NCBI GenBank assembly: GCA_964017185.1
Contig: OZ024869.1
Location: 57,810,761 to 57,874,760, forward strand
DNA length: 64,000 bases
Reading direction: 5' to 3'
Source: Rugalucina vietnamica
Taxonomy: Eukaryota > Mollusca > Bivalvia > Lucinida > Lucinidae
Made by a program: the position numbers and the translations under genes. How positions within the stretch are numbered: the stretch's first letter is position 1; each line of letters opens with the position of its first letter. The notes beneath the pieces were generated by a model, which was given only the letters and a program-made list of their open reading frames with translations, made no database searches and was not told the origin of the DNA. Of the stretch, positions 34,677-46,668 are shown one piece after another.

Positions 34677-35697
34677 CAAGGACCGTATATCGAGAGGACG
34701 ACACACTCTGATTATTTTGCCCTTTATCTACTGTGACATGATTTTGGACCGAAACGACCCGTTGCCCCGCGTGATCCGGCAAACGAGCGGTAGTTTCAAA
34801 ATTAGAATTAATTGAATGGAATTATCTTCTCTGAGCCAGTAAGTAGAACCTTTTAACAATTAAATCCGTTTACCAGATTAAAGGCCTTTTAATTATCTTT
34901 CATCTGACATATTTATTTTTCCCATTACATGTAGTTTTAGTGGTTTTCTTTACCCTTATTTTGTTTCTATTTTTGACCTTAAAATGGCGTCATGGTGACC
35001 AATTTTCACACAGTTGTCATAAATCGGAACCGATTTCTTAGATATAAGCTGCATGATATTAGTAAGTATAATATTTATGAAAAGCAGATACATCAAAGTT
35101 TTGGAAAACTTATATAAGAAGTTGATATTTTGAAATGTGTAGTAGTAAACTTATTAGAAATTACACAGTCCGTGTGGCAAAATGGCGGACCGTTTTTAGA
35201 AAATGAAAATCAACGGCGGCGCTTTTGGAGCACTTTACAGCTTTATTTGAGCTTTCTACCAATTATTATTTTGTTTACTTTGTATGTTAAAGACAAATCT
35301 TTAAGTTAACATATGCAAAACCTAAGTTCAAGCTATACTGTCACTTTGTCAGGATGATTTTTCCGGGAAATTTACGGCTCATAAATTTGTTTTAGCGGTT
35401 TCTTTTTCCTACGTTTTTCCTATATTGAAAGGTTTTCGTTTAAAAATTGGTTCTAAAACTGTCTGTTATGATGATGGTAGACTTTGTGCACTTAATTTCT
35501 TTATTTATCAATTTGAATGCAACCAATCTTTGGAGTTATTTAATAAAAAGTCGAACAGGTATGATTTATCTTATTTCAAAATGGTGACAATATCGACTGC
35601 AGCAGTTTAGCGGACAGGTAAAATGGGCATAGTACATAGTCAATATTTCATGAGCGATTTCCATTGAGTGTGTCGTCCTCTCTATATACAGTCCTTG
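34677..35697. mobile_element. 1.02-kb TIR element with 7-bp flanking repeat
   Basis: The termini CAAGGAC(C/T)GTATAT and the following GAGAGGACGACACACTC are inverted at both ends, giving about 32 bp with two or three differences. GTTTGGG lies directly outside each end (34670-34676 and 35698-35704). There is no transposase frame. A 7-bp duplication is unusual among described superfamilies, so the class stays open. Confidence 0.75.
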
Positions 35698-36267
35698 GTT
35701 TGGGTACCCTGTTTTTCTGTCTTTTTTATGACACTTTTTTCACATGAACTGATGAATGACATAACAAATTTTTTTCTATGAAGGAATAGGATCACAAACT
35801 ATAATTTGTGCTTTTTATGACAGCCTTTATGTAGCTGGACAGTTTGCAATGAATTTCGTGAAAATCAAAATGCAAGTGGCAAGTTTTAGTAAAGTTATTT
35901 TTCCACATTTGCTATTTCAGGTCAGGTATTCTCTCCAGATTGATAAAATTATCCATTACACAGGTGCAATGTCCATTTCATGAGTGAGGATATCAAATCT
36001 AATATAATACATCAGTTCACATACATCCGAAAACCAAATTGGCAGAATTCAAGGGTAGACTGATTTCATATTGATTTTTTCAAAGAGACATTTTTCAATA
36101 GTGTTAAATAATGTGAAGGAAGCTACTTAATGCATTGCATTATAACCCCAAAATATTTTGAATAGCTTTGGAAAAGTACAGTCTTCAATAGGATGCTTAA
36201 GAAGCCCATTACTCTAGTATACTTTGATCATATCTACATTAATTGCTGGTTTTCATCTTACAAACAA
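35698..36267. other. Intronic DNA around exon 2, otherwise featureless
   Basis: Apart from the 43-nt exon at 35921-35963, I see no repeats, TIRs or long frames. Confidence 0.4.
35921..35963 (+). CDS. Unrecognised host gene, exon 2
   Basis: It is preceded by a pyrimidine-rich acceptor ending GCTATTTCAG and followed by GTGCAA. It reads VRYSLQIDKIIHYT plus one base (G). It starts in phase 0, matching exon 1. The leftover G joins AT of exon 3 to make an aspartate codon. A 43-nt exon is small and weak alone; its weight comes from phase agreement with both neighbours. Confidence 0.42.
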
Positions 36268-37113
36268 CCAGGTAACCAGTAAACCCCACTCAGATCGTTA
36301 TTGGTTATTCTAACACGACGTTAGCGTCTTTCCCATTGAACCTAATGGAAAGGTCACCATTCAGGGATTTTTTTCTGGTGTCTCAGGGGCATATGCTCAG
36401 GGGCCGAAATAAGGCCCCATTCCCAATGCAATTTGGGTGACTTTTTTCCCAATTTGAAGAAAAAAATTACCAATCAAAGCTGATTTTTTTTTCAACAGTT
36501 GTGAAATTCAAACTTAGCTGTTTGAAACAGTATTTAGCTTTGATTATAAGTTATTATTTAATGATTCTAAATGAAATACCTTAATAAGGTAGGTCACATT
36601 TGAAAATACTATTTGAAAATACTATTATCAATTGTAAATATTTTGAAAATTCCCCAAATTCAGGGTTTATGTCCCTAAATTTCCCAATCAGAAAGGCCCT
36701 AAGGCCCCCTTCCCCAAATTGCTAAAAAATCCATGCTGTTTGCAAATAAACAATAATTCATCGTAAACAAAATTACGCGAGTAAGGTGGCATTTTTGTGA
36801 CGTCGCACATAAACATTCATGTCCGCCATGAATGAGACCAGTGGAAAACATTTTGAAATGTAAGCATTTATTTATTTGTCGTGTTAGAATTGAAATAATT
36901 TTACTTTACGGTGAATTATCTTTGATTAACGCGTGATGTTGTCGGGCAGATGTTGTCAGCTGCGCCGTCGTGAATTAATACATCACAATCTGCCCTCCAA
37001 CATACCACGTTAATCATGATAATTCACCGTAAAGTAAAATTATTTCTTAAATATTGGACACACCTTCAAATATTGACCAATGACTAACTGAGGGATTTTT
37101 ACTGGTTACCTGG
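36268..37113. mobile_element. TIR element enclosing a 155-bp perfect-type hairpin
   Basis: The outer ends CCAGGTAACCAGTAAA and TTTACTGGTTACCTGG are inverted repeats. Inside, 36892-37046 folds back on itself (GAAATAATTTTACTTTACGG pairing with its complement, then TGATTAACG and GGGCAGAT). The inner hairpin is probably a separate MITE. No target duplication is clear. Confidence 0.6.
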
Positions 37114-37163
37114 ATTTCTTATATTGATAATTGGAAAACTGGAAACCAGCAAACTAAAAATAA

Positions 37164-37945
37164 CTCGGATCCAGCAAACCCAGGATATTATGATATTTAT
37201 TGGAAAGGTGTGGTCTTGGCTAGGTTGTCAAACCTGTAATAGATAAAGTTTAAAAGCTGATAATTTAATGATTTGAGCAAATATCGAAGATATCTTTTCA
37301 TAAAGCAATAGCTTATTCGTTATAGAAACATCTCGGTTTGCACAATGTGGTCTTTCATACAGCTGATTTTGATTGTATTTTTGCATTAATTACGTTTGTT
37401 GTCCATACACTTGTACATTTTGTGTATCTGTTATGATCACCTCATTGATTTGATGATAGCAGATACCCACAGTAATACTATACAATTTGATGGATTAATA
37501 TTAAAAATTGATAATTTCATACCAATCCCTGATTTCCCCCAATTTTAATATATGTAAGGTGCAAATCTGGGGTAGCTTTCATAGCATACGGAGATGTTTC
37601 CATGAAGATATTAACTAACGTGTAAGACAGTATGATTTTATTTCTGGAGAAATTAACATGTTTTGCACAAATCGTCTAGAAAGGTAGGTATCAAATTTAA
37701 CTGTTTTCAGCTTTTTTGATAGAAAATCATCAGATTGCGGTATAAAAAGAAGGGGAATACTCCATTTTCATTCATAGTAACTTATAATTTTTGCCTAAAC
37801 ATGATAGAAACCTCATAGTAGAGCCTTAGTTGTTACTTAAACTTATTTTAGATCATCCTAATGTGTTTTGTGATACTTTTAATCAAGCAGAGACAACAAA
37901 TTGGCTCTTGCTTTAGTGCCTTATCCGGGTTATTTTGGATCCGAG
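37164..37945. mobile_element. GGATCC-ended TIR repeat, long copy
   Basis: It begins CTCGGATCCAGCAAACCC and ends TTATTTTGGATCCGAG, and is the partner of 32486-32798. ATAA lies on both outer sides, a possible 4-bp duplication. It holds about 480 bp more than the short copy. Confidence 0.6.
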
Positions 37946-38050
37946 ATAATAATGATAATAATAATCAACTTTATTTAATGAGGGTTACTAAAACATGTTT
38001 AGTACATCTTCCATGTGGCCCTCTCTAAGCTACAAACATGAAAAACAATA
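37946..38050 (-). mobile_element. LINE 3'-end fragment 1
   Basis: The minus strand reads GAGGGCCACATGGAAGATG, then AACCCTCATTAAATAAAG and a (TTA)n tail. A polyadenylation-like AATAAA just before a simple-repeat tail suits a truncated LINE. It resembles the fragment at 38190-38310. Confidence 0.55.
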
Positions 38051-38189
38051 ATAAAAATTATGATCTCAAATACTGAGCAATAGAAGAAAAGATATGATGA
38101 TGATCTACATAAAATATTCACAATGCCATTTCATCTAAGGATAACAGTGCCTGTTTGCACAATACATTTTCTGTAATTTTAATGTTCTT

Positions 38190-38310
38190 AGTAAGTAAGT
38201 AAGTAACGTCTTTATTTTACGAGGGTGACAACATTTAGCATAATACACATATAGATACATATATGTGAAAGCTAATCTTCCATGAGGCCCTCATTAAAGT
38301 AAGTAGGGAG
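38190..38310 (-). mobile_element. LINE 3'-end fragment 2
   Basis: The minus strand reads GAGGGCCTCATGGAAGATTA, then TGTCACCCTCGTAAAATAAAG and a (TTAC)n tail. It is in the same orientation as fragment 1, 150 bp away. Confidence 0.55.
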
Positions 38311-38379
38311 CGGGCAAGGAAACTTTATAACTTTGACACACAAAAATATTTCACCAATAGTTCAAAGGATTCTTTATGC

Positions 38380-39269
38380 CAAGGCCGTCGTCGGCGGTCC
38401 AGCCGGTCCGGCCATGGCCGGACCACTTTTTTGACCGAAAATGGTCACAAGTTCGGTCGGACCACAATTTTCGATTATTCGGCCGAAAACGTGTTTGCCT
38501 TTTCAACTTTTTTTGAAGTGCGGTGGCCCAATTAAATGATATTAAGCATGCTCAGTGAATCTGCCCGAGGGTGTGAAAGATGGTCGTTATAAAAACAATC
38601 ACGAAAATGACACCTGTATTAAAGACTGTATAAAAGACTGGTATTGTCATATTATTGGATTTTGACGGATTATCATTTGAAGAGAAGGTGCATTAAGGTG
38701 TTCTTTAATTCAATTGTGAATACAACCGATTCTCTGTGATCTTGAAACATTTTTTTAAAAAAGTGTTAAGCTGTATTCCACAGTTGAAATTTCTACTTTT
38801 TGAACATAATTTCACAATAACCCAATCACTGTTTATAATTGCATTAAACTCAGCATTAAATCAACAATGCCGAAAAATCGTTTACCTATAAAATTTTCGC
38901 AAACATTATTTTTCTTCATATTCCAAAATTTGTTAAAATGTGCATGTTATTTTTATATCATGGAACATATACCGCCGGTTCCTAATCAACCGACATCTTT
39001 CTAATTCCCTTAGCGTTCCTTTGGCAAGGGGAATCCTGTGAGTATGAGATTTCAGGCCACATAATTTTCGACCAGTACGTAACATTCATAATTGTCTCAG
39101 AGTGCATTAAAATCGATTCTACGGACGTCCGGCAATATCCCCCGAACCCCCCTTATGAGAAGGGGGAATGCCCCCTCTTGTGCTGTCCCCATACTCGTTC
39201 CTTCGGCACTCGTAAACATCTTTGACCTTTCGTGGCCGGACCACTTTTAAAAAGCCGACGACGGCCCTG
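38380..39269. mobile_element. hAT-like TIR element remnant
   Basis: The ends AAGGCCGTCGTCGGC and GCCGACGACGGCCCT form inverted repeats. The motif TGGCCGGACCACTTTT occurs near both ends in direct orientation. CAGGGCCG-type termini recall hAT elements. TATG is near both ends, but an 8-bp duplication is not clear. No transposase frame. Confidence 0.5.
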
Positions 39270-40787
39270 TATGTTTGTTCCTGATTGCACCCCGTGCATT
39301 TTTTATTGTGTTCATAAGTACAGGTCTAGCAAGTAATGCATGCAAAGAAAAATGAATTTTTCCCACAGTTACATTCCAAATACTCAAAGTTCTAAGGATA
39401 CATGTTCATAGGGAGTGTGGGCTATAGAAACACTCCAGATTCTTTTAGCTCACCTGAGCCGAAGGCTCACAGGTGAGCTTATAGGATGGCCATACTCCGG
39501 TGTCCGTCCTTCGTCCACAATTTCAAAGATCTTCTTCTCTGAAACCGCTTGGGCAATCTAGTTGAAATTTTATGTGGAGCCTCCTTGGGTAGTGGCATTT
39601 ATATTTTATTCGCGATATCTTGGTCACATGATCAAGTAGCTGCCACACCCATATATGGTAAAAACACTTCAAAAATCTTCTTCTCCAGAACAGGTGGGCC
39701 GATTTCCACGAAACTTGGTATGTAGCATCGGGGACTTCAGCCCATCATAGTTTGATAAAATGATGATCCTTGGATGACCTTGACCTGTTTTACGACAAGG
39801 TCAAATTTGGAAACATAGGCTTTTAAATGAGAAAAAGTGAAAGCTATGGATTTTTTGAAAACTATTGCAGCCTGAGGCCTGAAAAGTGGTAGATGCAAAC
39901 AGCCTGAGGCCTGAAAAGTGGTAGATGCAAACAACTAATTGAGTAGATGAAGGTATGTGATTAATATAGGTCAAGGTCATCTCTTGACCTTGGCCAGTCT
40001 GTTGTCCATACACACTTTACAAAGATCTTCTTCTCTGAAACTGCTTGGCCAATCAAAGTGAAATTTTATGTGGAGCATCCATGGGTAGTGGGGACGAAAG
40101 TTTGATCGTGATCACGAAATCCAGGTCACATGACCAAGATGGCCACCACGCCCATATATGGTAAAAACCACTCAAAAATCTTCTTCTCCAGAACTGGCAG
40201 GCCCATTTTCATGAAACTTGGTATGTAGCATTTGGGACTCCAGCCCATCATAATCAAATGATGACCATAGGATGACCTTGACCTATTTTGCGGCAATGTC
40301 AATTTTGGAAACATAGGCTTTTACTCGGGGAAAAAGTGAAAACTATGGAATTTTTGAAAACTATTGCAGCCTGAGGCCTGAAAAGTGGTAGATGCAAACA
40401 ACTAATGGAGTAGATGAAGGTATATGATTAATTAAGTTCAAGGTCATCTCTTGACCTTGGCCTGTCTGTCATCCATACACACTTTTCAAAGATCTTCTTC
40501 TCTGAAACTGCTTGGCCAATCAAAGTGAAATTGTATGTGAAGCATCCATGGGTAGGGGAGACGAAAGTTTGATCGCAAAATCCAGGTCACATGACCATGA
40601 TGGCCGCCATGCCCATATATGGTAAAAACCACTCAAAAATCTTCTCCTCCAGAACCGTAGGCCGATTTTCATGAAACTTAGTATGTAGCATTTGGGACTC
40701 CAGCCCATCATAGTTTGATCAAATGATGACCCTAGGATGACCTTGACCTATTTTACAGCAATTTCAATTTTGGAAACATAGGCTTTT

Positions 40788-42479
40788 TAGCTCACCTGAG
40801 CCGAAGGCTCACAGGTGAGCTTATAGCATACCCATGCTCCGGCGTCCGTCCGTCGTCCGTCCATCCGTCGTCTGTCGTCCACAATTTCAAAGATCTTCTC
40901 CTCTGAAACCGCTTGGCCAATCAAAGCCAAACTTCATGTGGAGCATCCTTATGAAGGGGGAACAAAAGTTTATATACTGTAGATCCGGAAACATTCGCGA
41001 GAACTTAATTTTCGCTAATATTCGCGAATTGCTTGCCTCGCGAATTCAAGGTTCTCGCTAATAAAGAGTCACTATAAACTTTATAGAATACATGGACACT
41101 CACTCGCGAATTCAAGAACTCGCTAATAATTCGGAAATAGAAAAATCGCGAAATAAAAGTCACGCGAAAATTTCCGAATTTACAGTAAATGGTACAGGTC
41201 ACATGACCAAGATGGCCGCCATGGCTATAAATAGCAAAAACCTTTAAAAATCTTCTTCTCCAGAACCAGTGGGCCGATTTCCACGAAACTTGGTATGTAG
41301 CATCTGCGACGCGGGCCCATCATAGTTTATATAAATCATGACCCTAGGATGACCTTGACCTATTTTACGGCAAGGTCAACTTAGGTCGGCAATGCATTTG
41401 AATGGGAAAAAATGGTAAAATGCTATTTAATGGGTAAAACTTAATGGGAATAGGCAAATGGACAGAAGATTAGTGTTAATGGAAAATTTCAGCCCCTCAA
41501 ACATCTTCTTCTCTGAAACCGCTAGGCCAATCAAAGCCAAACTTAATGTGGAGCATCCTTGGGAAGGGGGAATGAAAGTTTATATAATTGGTCAAGGTCA
41601 CATGACCAAGATGGCCGCCATGGCTATAAATAGCTAAAACGTTTAAAAATCTTCTTCTTCAGAACCAGAAGGCCTATGATTTTGAAACTTGGTGTGAAGC
41701 ATCTGGGAATGAAGCTCTACAAAGTTTACATAAATCATGACCCTGGGATGACCTTGACCTATTTTACGGCAAGGTCAACTTAGGACTCCCATGCATTGGA
41801 ATGGGGAAAAATAGGAAAATGTAATTAAATGGCAGAAAACTTGCTAGAAATGAGCAAATGGACAAAAGATTTATGTTAAAGAAAATATTTTAGGCCCAGG
41901 GGGTTGGCTGCCCTGCCCCGGGGCTATATACATGTATATGACCATAATATTGAAACATCTTCTTCTCTGAAACCGCTAGGCCAATCAAAGCCAAACTTTT
42001 TGTGGAGCATCCTTAGGAAGAGGGAATGGAAGTTTGTATAAATGGTCAAGGTCACATGACCAAGATGGCCGCCATGGCTATAAATAGCAAAAACGTTTAA
42101 AAATTTTCTTCTTCAGAACCAGAAGGCCTTTGATTTTGAAACTTGGCATGAAGCATTAAGGAACAGAGGTCTACAAAATTTATATAAATCATGACACTGG
42201 GATGACCTTGACCTATTTCATGGCAAGGTCGACTTAGATCGCCCATGCATTTGAATGGAGAAAATTGTTAAAATGTCATTTTGAAGGACAAAACTTGCAG
42301 TTAAATGGCAAATGGACTGAAATTTTATGATTTGAAAAAGACATTGACTCCAGGAGTTATTCTGACCCTGCCCTAGGGTTATATACATGCATTGTACCAT
42401 TCTAGTCTAACAAGTTTATTGGTACATGTATATATCTCAGGTCTCAGGTGAGCGTTTACAGGACCATTGGTCCTCTGGT
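40788..42479 (+). mobile_element. AGCTCACC-hairpin element, copy C, nested in copy B
   Basis: Neighbouring modules of copy B show the uninterrupted site as GGCTTTTACATGGG. Here GGCTTTT is followed by TAGCTCACC and the end CCTCTGGT is followed by ACATGGG. The element is therefore 1692 bp and made no target duplication beyond a possible single T. It ends in a GGACCATTGGTCC hairpin 6 bp from the 3' edge and contains a MITE at 40977-41185. Confidence 0.85.
40977..41185. mobile_element. 209-bp MITE with TA target, nested in copy C
   Basis: The ends CTGTAGATCCGGAAA and TTTCCGAATTTACAG are imperfect inverted repeats with TA on both sides. The interior is rich in TTCGCGA boxes in both orientations. 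Sister elements lack the insert (GTTTATATAAATGGTCAAGG). TA duplication points to a Tc1/mariner-type transposase. This is the third level of nesting here. Confidence 0.82.
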
Positions 42480-43307
42480 ACATGGGAAAAGTGAAAACTA
42501 TGGATTTTTTGAAAACTGTTGCAGCCAGAGACCTGAAAAGTGGTAGATGCAAACAACTAATGGAGTAGATGAAGGTATGTGATTAATTTAGGTCATGGTC
42601 ATCTCTTGAACTTGGCCAGTCTGTCGTCCATACACACTTTTCAAAGATCTTCTTCTCTGAAACTGCTTGGCCAATCAAAGGGAAATTTTATGTGGAGCAT
42701 CCATGGGTTTGATAGGGAAAGTTTGATAGTGAAAGTTTGGAACGAAAGTTTGATAGCGAAATTCGGGTCACATGACCAACTATGGTAAAAACCTTTTCAA
42801 AAATCTTCTTCTCCAGAACCGGCTGGCTGATTTACGTGAAACTTGGTATGTAGCATTTGGGACTCCAGCCCATCATAGTTTAATCAAATGATGACCCTAG
42901 GATGACCTTGACCTATTTTATGGCAATTTCAATTTTGGAAACGTAGGCTTTTACATGGGAAAAGGCGAAAACAATGGATATTTTGGAAACTGTTGCAGCC
43001 TGAGACCTGAAAGTTGCTAGATGCGGACAACTAATGGAGTCAATGAAGGTAAGTAATTAATGAAGGCCAAGGTCATTTCATGACCTTGACCCAAGGTCAT
43101 TTAAATATCAAAATTAAGATTATGGTCTTCTCAGAAATCACTGGGTTTGGAATTTATTGCAGCCTGAGACCTGAAACTTTGCAGATGCAGAAACTTATGG
43201 TGTCAGTAAAGGTGTGTGAGTATACAAGGTCAAGGTCATTTCATGATGACTTAATACTCCAAGATCAGGCTTCAGGTGAGCGTTCTCATGACCAATGGTC
43301 CTCTGAT

Positions 43308-43466
43308 TTAAATACATAACTATATTTGATCGCTTTGCCTCAGTTGTTGAATATTGTGTACCATGCCTCTTCGTACTGATTGCCATTGAAGACAGAGCTG
43401 AATACTACTATTATTTGGATGATGTGAGGACAAACAATATAGTTGCACTTATTTTCTATTTTGCAG
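43308..43466. other. Intron 2 end before exon 3
   Basis: Single-copy-looking DNA that ends in a pyrimidine tract and acceptor, CTTATTTTCTATTTTGCAG. Confidence 0.45.
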
Positions 43467-43542
43467 ATGACACCAATCTTGAAACACCAGCAATGGCATG
43501 CCAGACTTCTGATAAACTACGCCTCCAAAGACTCCTAGACAT
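43467..43542 (+). CDS. Unrecognised host gene, exon 3
   Basis: A strong acceptor (TTTTCTATTTTGCAG) precedes AT, then 24 open codons DTNLETPAMACQ to RLQRLLD, then AT. The donor is GTAATT at 43543. The starting AT completes the G left by exon 2 (Asp), and the final AT is completed by G of exon 4 (Met). Composition, with K/R/L-rich text near the end, is protein-like. The donor and 20-odd bases around it are duplicated in tandem just downstream. Confidence 0.55.
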
Positions 43543-43623
43543 GTAATTATGATACCATATTATTTCTAGACATGTAATTATGATACCATATTATTTATCA
43601 CTAAACTAAATTGATAGTATTTT

Positions 43624-45165
43624 TAGCTCACCTGAGCCGAAGGCTCACAAGGTGAGCTTATAGGATGGCCATGCTCCGGCGTCCATCCGTCGTCATCGTC
43701 TGTCGTCGTCCGTCTTCGTCCGTCCACAATTTCAAAGATCTTCTCCTCTGAAACCGCTTGGCCAATCAAAGCCAAACTTTATGTGGAGCATCCTTGGTAA
43801 GGGGGAATGAAAGTTTATATAAATGGTCAAGGTCACATGACCAAGATGACCACCATGGCTTTAAATAGCAAAAACGTTTAAAAATCTTCTTCTTCAGAAC
43901 CAGAAGGCCTATGATTTTGAAACTTGGTGTGAAGCATCTTGGAATGGAGCTCTACAAAATTTATATAAATCAAGACCCTGGGATGACCTTGACCTATTTT
44001 ACGGCAAGGTCAACTAAGATCTCCCATGCATTGGAATGGGAAAAAATAGGAAAATGTAATTAAATGGCAGAAAACTTGCTAGAAATTAGCAAATGGACAA
44101 AAGATTTATGTTAAAGAAAATATTTAGGGCCCAGGTGGTTGTCTGCCCCTGCCCCGGGGCTATATACATGTATATGACCATAATATTGAAACATCTTCTC
44201 TGAAACCGCTTGGCCAATCAAAGCCAAACTTTTTGTGGAGCATCCTTAGGATGAGGGAATGAAAGTTTATATAAATGGTCAAGGTCACATGACCAAGATG
44301 GTCGCCATGGCTATAAATAGCAAAAACGTTTAAAAATCTTCTTCTTCAGAACCAGAAGGCCTATGATTTTGAAACTTGGTATGAAGCATCTGGGAATGGA
44401 GCTCTACAAAGTTTATATAAATCATGACCCTGGGATGACCTTGACCTAATTTACAGCAAGGTCAACTTAGGTCGCCCATGCATTTGAATGGGAAAAAATA
44501 GGAAAATGTCATGTAATGGCAGAAAACTTGCTAGGAATGAGCAAATGGACAGAAGATTTATGCTTATGAAAATATTTTAGGCCCAGGGGTTGTCTGCCCC
44601 TGCCCCGGAGCTATATACATGTAGATGACCATAATATTCAAACAGCTTTTTCTCAGAAACTGCTAGGCCAATCAAAGCCAAACTTCATGTGGAGCATTCT
44701 TAGGAAGAGTGAATGAAAGTTTGTATAATTGGTCAAGGTCACATGACCAAGATGGCGGCCATGGTTATAAATAGCAAAAAAAAAAAAATTAAAATCTTCT
44801 TCTTCAGAACCAGAAGGCCTTTGATTTTGAAACTTGGCATGAAGCATTTAGGAACGGAGGTCTACAAAATTTGTATAAATCATGACACTGGGATGACCTT
44901 GACCTATTTCAGGGCAAGGTCAACTTAGATCGCCCATGCATTTGAATGGAGAAAATTGTTAAAATGTCATTTGAAGGACAAAACTTGCAGGTTATTGGCA
45001 AATGGACTGAATTTTTATGATTTGAAAAAGACATTGACTCCAGGAGTTATTCTGACCCTGTCCTAGGGTTATATACATTGTACCATTCTAGTCTAACAAG
45101 TTTATTGGTACATGTATATATCTCAGGTCTCAGGTGAGCGTTTACAGGACCATTGGTCCTCTGGT
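43624..45165 (+). mobile_element. AGCTCACC-hairpin element, copy D
   Basis: It has the same start hairpin, GTCCGTCC run and modules (CAAAGATCTTCTCCTCTGAA, GGTCACATGACCAAGATG). Its 3' end, CAGGTGAGCG with GGACCATTGGTCC and CTCTGGT, is identical to that of copy C. The inferred empty site is a T run followed by ATTAAAAC, so no duplication. It lies in intron 3 of the host gene. Confidence 0.85.
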
Positions 45166-45382
45166 ATTAAAACTATTTCCATGAGAAGATTTTTTCAAAC
45201 CACCAATATGATTGTCATTTTTGAGTCCATGATGCCTCATCCAACCACTGCTCAAAAGTTCTAAACACTTTAAGGAACGCAGCACACTTTCCATACACAT
45301 GCCAATGTAAGGTATCCTAACTTTTACCCATATTTAAAAGGATCAAAGATGTTGGTTTCCTTGTAATGACTTCAATCGTTTT

Positions 45383-46000
45383 TATGCCCCCAATTTTGAA
45401 AAGTTTGAAGTGCTTATTGATTTCTGTTTGTCTGTCTGTGTATGTGTGTGTATTAACTTCTGAATGGTGCAAGCTAGGGATTTGATATTTCATTTATTCC
45501 TCATGAAAAATAGTTGACCCATATTTTTTCATGTCCAAGTTATTCCCCTTTTCTGAGTTATGTCCTTTTGAAAACAAAATTAGAAAATCTTGTGTGCAAG
45601 ATATCTCAAAAAGCGTTTGAGCTAGAGGCTTCATATTTGGTATACTGATTGGGGCTGAGGAGTAGATCAAATGATTAACTTTTCAGAACTTTACCTCAGT
45701 TTTTTTTTTTTTACAAAATTATGCAATTTTGAAATTTTGATTTATTTTTCAACGTTTTGGTGAAATTTGAAACTTTTGATCAGTGAATGCTAGGGTTTTG
45801 AAATTTAATATAATTGATTCTTCAGGAAAAAAAAGTTGACCCATATTTTTTCGTGTCGGAGTTGTGCCCCTTTTTTAGAGTAATGTCCCTTTGAAAGCAA
45901 AATTTGAAAATCTTGTGTTTAGCAGATATACCGGAAGGAGATATTCTGTATAGGCCTACCTATCAACAGTTATACAATTGTTAAAAATTGAATTTCAGAT
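45383..46000 (+). repeat. Modular repeat starting ATGCCCCC
   Basis: Two modules share TTGACCCATATTTTTTC(A/G)TG and AATGTCC(C)TTTGAAA.CAAAAT, near 45510 and 45836. A (TGTC)n/(TG)n patch is near 45430. It resembles the element at 11095-11880 in style. The right end is uncertain. Confidence 0.55.
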
Positions 46001-46668
46001 ATTTGGTTATGCTGTATAATTTCGTAAGGAAAAGATCAACAGTTATACAATTGTTAAAAACTCTGATTGACTATGCATTTTATGTTACTATAAGTTTTGC
46101 TCGTGTTTTGATTATTTCATTGTGTGCCATATATGCAAAAACCTGTTGAATATGGATATAACTGTATTGTCTTTATCAGCAGACTGTTGTTGTAAACACA
46201 GTCTTTCTACTTTGAGAATAAAACTTAAATAAACGAAGATGACAAGGATGATTGAGTGACAATCTTTTGCACTCGCCACTACTGATGTTCTACACAGCGC
46301 CCAAAGCATGTCATCTGTGTGCATAATTGAATGCATAATTGAATATAAAGAAACAGCAGAAGTGACAGATTGTTATCTATTCAATCCTCTAATCACTTGC
46401 ATTTGTTGACCGAGTTTGTTTCGACAGTAGGATAAACTTGATCACTAAGCTCAATTTTACAGGTAAATCAGAGGCGATTTTCACTGGATCAGTAATTTTT
46501 GGGTAAAAAGGTGGCCTATTTTATCGTCAATTATTTTTGCAAATGTATATCTTTTTGCGCTAAATTTTCTAAAATTTTGCAATTTGCGAAAATGGCGATC
46601 GCTCGCAGGAACCCTGCCAGTATCATATGCAAAACAGGTCTTGATAAACTGGTCAATGGCAAACAGGC
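46001..46668. other. No recognisable feature
   Basis: Intronic AT-rich DNA. Short frames on both strands show no motif. Confidence 0.4.

Larger units (their letters stand above)
39446..43307 (+). mobile_element. AGCTCACC-hairpin element, copy B (interrupted)
   Basis: It starts TAGCTCACCTGAGCCGAAGG, a self-pairing stem with CACAGGTGAGCTT. It then carries GTCCGTCC and CAAAGATCTTCTTCTCTGAA and four modules of about 480 bp, and ends with CAGGTGAGCG and a GACCAATGGTC hairpin followed by CTCTGAT. Copy C (40788-42479) is inserted in the third module. No coding capacity. Terminal hairpins and insertion without duplication suggest a Helitron/Helentron-like mechanism; this is inference. Confidence 0.8.
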
